Below, piece after piece: positions 57,286-64,000 of a stretch of DNA of 64,000 bases. Position numbers and translations under genes: made by a program. The notes under the pieces were generated by a model, which was not told the DNA's origin, ran no database searches, and worked only from the letters and a program-made list of their open reading frames with translations. Source of the stretch: Asterias amurensis (Eukaryota; Echinodermata; Asteroidea; Forcipulatida; Asteriidae); assembly GCF_032118995.1 (NCBI RefSeq), contig NC_092659.1:10519177-10583176 (forward strand), given 5' to 3'. Position 1 is the stretch's first letter. Every line of letters starts with the position of its first letter.

Positions 57286-57722
57286 TGGAAACCATAGAAA
57301 TAGAACCCGGAGAACGCTGAGCTCGACCACCCTCTGTGTCGTCTGTGGACGCGGCGTATCAATACCGCGCAATACGCGCGTATGGCAAAATTATCCTCGT
57401 GTGACATTGGTCAATGATGTCATTGTATGGTAAAGTTGTATAGACCTTTTCGCAAATACTGGGGCGCGCGCGTAAAGCTTGGAATTAGGTGCATTGTGGT
57501 CTAGCTGGTATCCAAATTTGATTCATATCTATCCCACAATGCACCTCATTCAACAGTCTGCGCTTGCGCATTGGTATTTGCGATAAGGTCTATGGCAAAA
57601 TATTTTGCCAACATGCGTTACGAAAATGGCGTGTGCGCGTCTATAAAAATGGTCTCACAACGAAACCGCACGCACAATGGTACACTCAGCGTTCTCCGGG
57701 TTCTATTTCTATGGTGGAAACC
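57286..57722. repeat. Inverted repeat interrupted by a nested palindrome
   Basis: GGAAACCATAGAAATAGAAC plus CCGGAGAACGCTGAG (57286-57321) is inverted at about 57687-57722. Between them lies the palindrome 57437-57596. A minus- or plus-strand ORF here (57571-58020) overlaps the repeat and shows no family resemblance. Confidence 0.75.
57437..57596. mobile_element. Palindromic MITE nested in the 57286-57722 repeat
   Basis: ATAGACCTTTTCGCAAATAC pairs with GTATTTGCGATAAGGTCTAT. Inner AGGTGCATTGTGG pairs with CCCACAATGCACCT. About 160 bp. Confidence 0.75.
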
Positions 57723-58239
57723 AAGTATAGGCAGAAACCATTTTCTCAAAAATACCTCTACAAAAATGTCAAATATCCAGAGGATGTACGGAGGGATTTT
57801 GTTTAAACTTTCAGGAAAGAAAGACCTATCCCTCATCATAACGTTCAGTAAAAGAAATCAGTGGATGAACGATAATTTTTTTCACATTATGTCGATGTTT
57901 ATAGCCATTTTAGGGGTGACGTTTTGTAACGAAACTCCCACCTGGACCCATTCATACACGTTGGCCGCTGCCAATAAGCCAACGAAAATTGTCGGTAAAA
58001 TGTTTAAGCATTTTAGGTAAAACTAATCAGTTTCACAATTGAAAATACTCTTACAATAAGTACTGTTATGTTTTCAGTGCTGTTAAAGAGAGCATTTCGG
58101 CGGTATTCATGTTATCTTTTCTTGTCATCACCTATTTTTAAAATGGAGTGTACCCAAAACGCCCTGGCAAATGATTGCGCAATACCCCTTCCGCCCCCCC
58201 CCCCCCACCCCGTGGGTCGGCCCAATATAAAGCCTAGCA

Positions 58240-58500
58240 CAAAACTTGCTAAATGGGCCTTTAGACACATAATTGCCTATAGCAGAAACTGTAGGATAAC
58301 CAGATAAGTCAATAAAATTTCAATTTTTGTGACAGGTGCCCCACCCATTTTTTAATTAGCGAAGAAAATTAATTAGCTAAGCAGTATTTATAAAATCGAG
58401 ATGAATAAACAATTAATTTATTCGAATTTATGCACAAATGAATGTTGAATGTCAAACAAGTAACTGGTTCTTGTTTGACATTCGAACGTCAAACAAGAAA
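58240..58500. repeat. Right partner of the distant inverted repeat (partner 54418-54720)
   Basis: AGCAGAAACTGTAGGATAAC, CAGATAAGTCAATAAAATTT and TGTCAAACAAGTAACTGGTT are the inverse of the left partner. It lies about 400 bp upstream of ATG4 exon 1. Confidence 0.7.
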
Positions 58501-58915
58501 CCAACTTCACACTTTCACACTAGACATGGCCCTTTGCCAAACCACGGCTTCGGCTTTGGACTCGGCTTGAGGCTTCGTTCTCTCGTCTGAAGCCCTGAGC
58601 GCGTTCACGCAAATCACGCGCAAATTGTCAAATCAACCGGCGGGGCCAAGCTAGCCAAAAGCCGAAACCGTCGTTTCGAAAAGGGCCCCATATCATTATC
58701 GCGAAGAGTCATACTTTCGTTGGGGATTGTTCTGCGTTTTGTTTGTGTTTGGATATCAGGATCGGAGCCTGTGTACTACGTGTATTGGGATTCACTGTGT
58801 GTCATAAATGCCTGTGCAAAAGGAAGTGGTGTTGAGTTCACCTGCCTTCGTCGTCACATATCGTACCATCATAACTATGTCATAAGGCTTAATTGTCTTC
58901 CAACTAATATTAATA

Positions 58916-60941
58916 ATGGACATCGCACTTGGTAATATTGGTGAGCAGATATAAATAATTTGTTTGTGTGAAAATATAATATGTAGGCCTACTCCTTTTT
59001 GTCGAAATTTTGTCATTATCGATTCGGTCGTACGACGTACGGTACGTACGTACCAAAATTTTGAAAAAAAGGAGTACAGCGCCCCAGTTACTGGAAATTA
59101 TACTGGGTCTACAAAGACTATGTATACCGATGCCTAGGGGCCCTAGTAGGGCTAGGCCTAGGCTTGACTATAGGTCTAGCATGTCCAGTGAAGTTAGTAT
59201 ATATTGTATGATGATTAGCAATACAAATGAAATGAAACACAATGACAATGTTTACAAAATATAATTTACAAAACATAACATTTACAATAATACAAAACAT
59301 TCTTTTTGATGAGACCATGGATTGGAATGATCATAGTCATATATTATGACCATAAGGTTTTTTCCGCGATTCAGAACTGCAATGCATTGTGGGAAGGCAT
59401 ATGGGACAGTTTTTATGCAGTTTCTAGGACTCGTGTACGCAACGCCTATACACAACGAGCTATAAATAGCCTAAATTATATAACTCAAATACAGATCCTT
59501 GTCATTTGATTGGTGGAACTTACTTCACGTGACATTTACTATTACTCCCATCCGCACTGGCGATCAAAAAGACCTATTCGCCCATGGGGAATAGCAGTTC
59601 TCATTCAACAGTTAGGATATCCTTGTTCCCAATGTTTTTGAGCAGTCCAGCGCCGCCGCGCCACTGCTTAAAGTCACCTGGAAGTGGTATTTTTTCAAAA
59701 TAAAGCTTTTGTCACTAATATATGTGTTTTGATGAGTGGAATGTGAATAAACAGTTAACTAAGGTTTTAAACAATCAGTTCTTATGTTATTTACAAATTT
59801 AAGAGTAGACCCCGACCCGAGAGGGCGCTGTTCGTGACGTCAATCGAGGCAGACTTTGCCTGTAATGCGTAGAGTAAACACAATTGCAAAGTGTATGTAC
59901 GGACCAAGTCATGAGTTTGTACGTTTCAAAAAATTTTTTTTTGTTTTTTTCCGGCAATGCCAACCAGGTGTATTGCTGCTGAATGCAGAAAAACACTTTT
60001 TGAAACGTACCAACTCACGACTTGGACGTACATGTACTATGCACGTGTGTTTACTATACGCATTGCAGGCAAAGTCTGCCTCGATTGACGTCACAAAAGG
60101 GGTAGGCGGAGTCAGCCCCCCAAACAACTTTATATATTTTTAAAACATATAAATCGTGACAAACAATTACTAAAAAAAATGTTTTATTGTTCGTAAACAT
60201 ATACTCTTATGTTTGAAAGAAAAAAATCTATTTCCAGGTGACTTTAAACAAAGGAGCACCTGTGCAAAAGGTTGTGATCCGATTTGTGCATTGGCGATTA
60301 TGATTTTTGGTTGTCAGTAATTTGTGTGATTTTTCATGTCATACTTTTAAATACATCAAATGACAAGGATCTATATGTCAGTTTAAAACAAATATTGAGT
60401 GGCTTTAATTCGTGGAATGGAAGGAATATATTATCGCTCGGTAAAATTTGGACTGTTCCATTTCACTCGGCTTCGCCTTGTGAAATGGAACAGTCCAAAT
60501 TTTACCTTGCGATAATATTCCTCCCGTTCCACTCTGAGCCACTCAATATTTGTATACCATCCATCATGCTATGAAGACCCCAAGTAAAATAACTGTCGAT
60601 CCTGCCACGTCCATAATTTATTGAGACCATCTACCACGCTATTGTTTGCTGACTGTGTCTTTGGCCACTCCATACACTCACTCCCTGTTTCCCTGACAAA
60701 GATGTGCTGCAAGTTATGTTATTATAACTGTTCTTACTCTGCACATTATATCCCACTTTGCTATCTCCAGCATGTGTTACATATGAAAGCGGAATGGTGT
60801 CAATAGAAGACTTCCCAACAGATAAAGGGCCCGTATGGATTTTGGGCAAGAAGTATGACATGAAGCGACAGCGACATGAGGCAAAGGTAGATGTTGTCTC
60901 CAGGTTGTGGATGACATATCGCAGAGGTTTTGCTAACATAG
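58916..60941 (+). CDS. ATG4: Cysteine protease ATG4 (A/B-type), first two coding exons; remainder outside window
   Basis: ATG4 processes ATG8/LC3 precursors and deconjugates lipidated ATG8 in autophagy. Exon 1 CDS is 58916-58931 (MDIAL plus one base) with a GT donor. Exon 2 is 60771-60941, beginning with two bases that complete the codon. Joined they give MDIALACVTYES, followed by EDFPTDKGPVWILGKKY and VVSRLWMTYRRGFANIG. This matches the start of vertebrate ATG4A/B (short N-terminus, EDFPxTxxPVWILGxKY, SRLWFTYRxxFPxIGG). The catalytic Cys block (GWGCMLR) belongs to the next exon, which I could not find before 64000. Intron 1 contains a TTAA-flanked THAP-remnant element and a palindromic MITE, and intron 2 starts 23 bp before a TTAA MITE. 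Numbering among ATG4 paralogues is uncertain. Confidence 0.88.
59672..60243 (+). mobile_element. TTAA-flanked family E element, Kolobok-like, with THAP remnant
   Basis: Ends AGTCACCTGGAA / TTCCAGGTGACT are flanked by TTAA at 59668-59671 and 60244-60247; 572 bp. The inner part is itself palindromic (GAGGCAGACTTTGCCTG and its inverse). TTAA duplication plus a THAP-like start codon region points to the Kolobok superfamily. It lies in ATG4 intron 1. Confidence 0.65.
59956..60087 (+). pseudogene. Possible THAP zinc-finger N-terminal remnant of a transposase
   Basis: The frame opens MPTRCIAAECRKTLFE and stops after 43 codons. MPxRCxxxxC is the typical start of THAP domains (C2CH finger, first two cysteines). 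After residue ~17 the sequence belongs to the palindromic arm and no longer resembles THAP. A chance match over about a dozen residues is possible. Confidence 0.4.
60389..60556. repeat. Palindromic MITE in ATG4 intron 1
   Basis: AAATATTGAGTGGCT, GGTAAAATTTGGACTGTTCC and ATTTCAC pair with their inverses around CTCGGCTTCGCCTT. Ends match the 19203 and 1222 palindromes (ACAAATATTGA). Confidence 0.8.
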
Positions 60942-60968
60942 GTTGGTATTTTATCAATATTCTCTTGA

Positions 60969-61257
60969 AGGCAGTGGACATTATTGGTAATTACTCAAAA
61001 TAGTTATTAGCATAAAACCTTTCTTTGTGACTAGTAATAGGGATAGGTTGATAGTATAAAACATTGTGAGAAAAGGCTCCCTCTGAAGTGATGTAGTTTT
61101 CGAAAAAGAAGTAATTTTCCACGAATTTGATTTCGAGACCTCAACTTCGACAACCAATTGAGCTCAAATTTTCACAGGTTGGTTATTTTTTGAATATGTT
61201 TAGATACACCAAGTGAGAAGACTGGTCTTTGACAATTACCAATGGTGTCTAGTGTCT
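60969..61257 (+). mobile_element. MITE family A, copy 7 (internally deleted)
   Basis: Starts AGGCAGTGGACATTATTGG after a decayed TTGA (60965-60968) and ends ACCAATGGTGTCTAGTGTCT followed by TTAA. About 90 bp of the family consensus is missing after GAGACCTCA. It lies 23-27 bp after ATG4 exon 2. Confidence 0.85.
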
Positions 61258-61261
61258 TTAA

Positions 61262-61831
61262 TGTGTTTGTATTGAACATTACATTTGTAAATGGAGATGA
61301 CAACAATTTTTTAAATCAATTGTTCCTATGAGGTTTTTTGTATTTTAGTTAGTTACCTCACATTACAGTTTCATCATTACACACATTAATGTACACCCAT
61401 GTGTTGTAGGATCAGGCGGGCTAATAACTACGGGAGGCGCCCCCCCCCCCCAAAAAAAAAAAAAAAAAAAAAAAAATAATAATAACAATAGCGTATCGTT
61501 TTGTACCCCTGAGGTCAAAGGCCAGTGTCATTTTGGCTATAACAAAAGAAACAATGTCTAAGCGGTGGCACCCCCAGCCTGTTACGGACGAAAAAAGACC
61601 AGCGCGAGCGGCGAAGCGCTTTAACTCGTTCATCTAATCAGTTATTCATGTAGGTACATTATATGCACCTTCTGTGTGTTGCCCTCAGCACGTGACTTTT
61701 TAGTGCACCATTATGCGTGTGTGGGTAAGACCTTTGGAAATCTTTTGGATTTCCCGGGACTTTTTTTTGGTTTTCCCTTTTTTTTACCTTCAGAATTGTC
61801 ATTTCATGAATATTTTATGCTCACAAAATAG
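61262..61831. other. ATG4 intron 2; no feature beyond homopolymer tracts
   Basis: Includes a C run followed by an A run at about 61441-61477. I see no exon resembling the ATG4 catalytic block here or further right. Confidence 0.4.
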
Positions 61832-62260
61832 TAGATTTGACACAAATATTTGTTTTTGGCCGACTACTTGTGGTCGACATCAATAATTATCCAGTGCAAT
61901 CATGGTGCAACACAGTCGTGGTATTCAACGTTCACAAAAGCGCAACAGAGATCGATTTCCCCCTCACACACATATCAAACCACACGCCCGTTTATCCAAC
62001 GTCACGATTTCACAAGGAATCAGTCTAACAATCCATTGAACAACAGAGGGCGCTGTTGCAAGTAATGCCCTTAAATGGTATCGCTCGTTTATTGAACGGA
62101 CGAAAAACATGGTGAATGAAATGACTCTTGGAAATTGTTTTTGAAGGAATTTGCCAAAATAAAGACGCAAAAATAGCGATCGAAGATGTATTAAGATAAA
62201 ATGCCTTGCTTCTTTGACAACTAGATCTTTCATGAAACGTTAATGCAGTTTTGGGCATTG
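61832..62260. mobile_element. Diverged relative of the 5639-6676 element, opposite orientation
   Basis: 61835-61895 (ACAAATATTTGTTTTTGGCC, CGACTACTTGTGGTCG, ATTATCCAGTG) matches the reverse complement of about 6446-6506. 62025-62210 (CAACAGAGGGCGCTGTTG, GAACGGACGAA, AAATAAAGACGCAAAA) matches the reverse complement of about 6060-6290. The terminal inverted repeats are not recognisable here. Confidence 0.65.
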
Positions 62261-62589
62261 TTTGACCTAAAAACTATTTTAAAAAAATCCAACAATCCAA
62301 CAATTTGTTTTTTTGGCCTAATGATGAGGCATGTACATGTACCCGGCGTGTGATCTGTGGTATTGTGTCTTCTTATTGGCCTACAACTCGTCTCGCTCAT
62401 GCATTATGTATCATTTCTCCCACCCAAATCTGTGGCAAAAAGTAAAGAAAAACATGGATCCAAAACACCTAAAGACACCGGTCGCGCTGTTTTTGTGTGT
62501 GTGTGTGTAATGTCTGGGGTCATCATGTGCCCTTGACATCTGGGGGGGGGGGGGGGGTGCCGCATGGGTCTTGACTAAAGGCTACATTT

Positions 62590-63320
62590 GCTCCTAGGGT
62601 GTACAAAACCCATGGACCCCTGTCACAGCTTGCAACAATTGTTTTGTTATAGGCCTACATGTACCTCGGTAACATCATTATTCCTCTTCTCAAAGTTCTG
62701 TTGGCATCTTAAAACATTATTACAACGGAGTATGCAGTGGTTCATGAACAGTTGTTCAAATAAAAATTTTTGTTTAACTTTTCCTTTGAGCCCGTAATTG
62801 TTTCGTACAAAGTGGTGGAAATCAACCAACGATGGGATCCATCAAGGTACATGTAATGTACACCAGTTAACAAAACTCATGTTACCGTTTCGCGACCGCG
62901 CTGTGCATTGCGCGTAGTGCACATCCTTAGCCATGGTACATTATACAATTGTTGCAAGTTGTGATGGGGTCCATGGCGTTTTGTACACCCGAGGGGGGAA
63001 ATGGAACCCGAGGCAAAGCCGAACCCGAGCCAAGGCGAACCCGAGCCGAGGTGAAGCCGATGGTGCCATTTCCCCTCGAGGGTGTACAAAACCCATGGAC
63101 CCCAATCACAGCGTGCAACAATTGTTTTGTTATACCTTTGTATAATTGTTATTCCTCTTCTCGAAGTTTTGTTGTCATCTTCAAACATTATTACGACGAA
63201 CTATTCATTGTTTAAATTAGCAGACGAACAAGAAACAATTCCATCGAACCCGCGGTTGTTTCGTACACAGCGCGAAATCGACCAACGCTTGGAACGATCA
63301 AGGTGATGTACATCGGTGTA
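62590..63320. repeat. Palindromic repeat family F: one fold-back copy plus a direct half copy
   Basis: 62600-62870 and 63085-63310 are diverged direct copies (GGGTGTACAAAACCCATGGA, TGCAACAATTGTTTTGTTAT, TATTCCTCTTCTC). 62930-62990 is inverted relative to 63070-63130, giving a palindrome centred near 63030. A fragment lies at 47018-47050. Confidence 0.7.
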
Positions 63321-63379
63321 CATCACTCTTTCAAGTTACCGTCGGCCCGTCGAGCCATGTAACATGCGTATTTCTTGCA

Positions 63380-63562
63380 TGGCACGTGATTGGTTCACGA
63401 CCAATCAAACTTCACAATTTGTACAGAGGTATAACAAGATTGGTTCTCGACCATTCAAAATTCACAGTTTGTTTCTGAGGTATAACAAGCAGTTTTGTAT
63501 CACATCACATGATCAATTGGTTCTCGACCAATGAAACTTCACAATTTGTTACGGAGGTATAA
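63380..63562. repeat. Three degenerate units pairing opposed CCAAT boxes with GAGGTATAA
   Basis: Units at about 63388, 63440 and 63514 each read ATTGGTTC(A/T)CGACCA followed ~25 bases later by GAGGTATAA. The layout resembles a repeated CCAAT/TATA promoter module. No gene start is identifiable downstream within the window. Confidence 0.5.
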
Positions 63563-64000
63563 GCTCGTTAAATGGGGTACTGTAGTCGTTATCTTTTAGC
63601 TACTCTGCATATTTGGCTACAATACAGACATGTAAATACCGTACGTACGGGTAGGCTAATACCGTGTTAGATGTACAAATGTATCATGGGTAATTTTTTG
63701 TTCACTGCGCAATTCAAAGAAGAAATTCCATAATGAAAAAACAGTTAGGCTTTTGGAATTAAAATTTAATCAAGTTTCTTAAAATGATGTTGTGTCATTT
63801 ACAGTCTGTTTCTCAAAACTCAATGTATTGCTTCAATTGGAGTTTACAGTACATCACCTACTTAATTGTCCCTGTTTATTGCTTTAAGTGCTTTAAGTGG
63901 TTTTGCCCTGGACTGTTTTTGTTCTTGTGTGCAACAACTATCAAAGAATGAGATTATTCTAAGTCAGTCAGTTTTAGGGCATTTTGTATCTGATTTTGTT

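Noticed and set aside
57571..58020. 149-codon plus-strand open frame
   Set aside because: It overlaps two palindromic repeats, shows no family resemblance, and has an overlapping antisense frame over the repeat.

Overview
This is an intron-rich, AT-rich metazoan nuclear window crowded with small palindromic transposons. I infer an echinoderm, probably a sea star. The reasons are the set of short fold-back and TTAA-flanked repeats, which looks familiar from asteroid genomes, a short TTAGGG interstitial telomere tract, and ordinary animal gene structures. The species call is inference.

Four protein-coding host genes can be followed exon by exon. (1) INTS4 (Integrator complex subunit 4), minus strand, runs from its start codon at 21197 to the left edge. 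Sixteen exons are visible, all in phase, and about 190 C-terminal residues lie outside the window. (2) A plus-strand gene of unrecognised family, with nine consecutive in-phase exons from 25282 to a stop at 38797. Its 5' end was not found between about 21.2 and 25.2 kb. (3) LIPT2 (octanoyltransferase of lipoate synthesis), minus strand, two exons at 44673-46812, with an apparent one-base frameshift near its N-terminus. (4) The first two coding exons of an ATG4 autophagy protease, plus strand, at 58916 and 60771; the catalytic part lies beyond the right edge.

Mobile elements dominate the rest. A roughly 4-kb endonuclease/reverse-transcriptase LINE (2213-7185) sits antisense in an INTS4 intron and is split by a 1,038-bp element with perfect 13-bp inverted ends. 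The 4.4-kb intron at 32950-37334 holds pieces of a Ty3/Gypsy element interrupted by a second LINE, itself interrupted by a MITE. One MITE family with TTAA flanks recurs eight times, and four copies lie within 40 bp of a splice junction. A 2-kb array of a 35-bp repeat fills an intron of the unknown gene, and most units place an acceptor-like signal 4 nt ahead of a donor-like signal. From 49.7 to 54.3 kb there is a nested TIR element followed by a 2.2-kb fold-back element. A TTAA-flanked element at 59672-60243 keeps what looks like the first residues of a THAP zinc finger.

Long stretches with no recognisable gene (21.2-25.2, 41.5-44.0, 46.9-49.7, 54.7-58.7 and 61.3-64.0 kb) contain mostly decayed repeats. 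I found no tRNA gene, rRNA, CRISPR array or prokaryotic feature.
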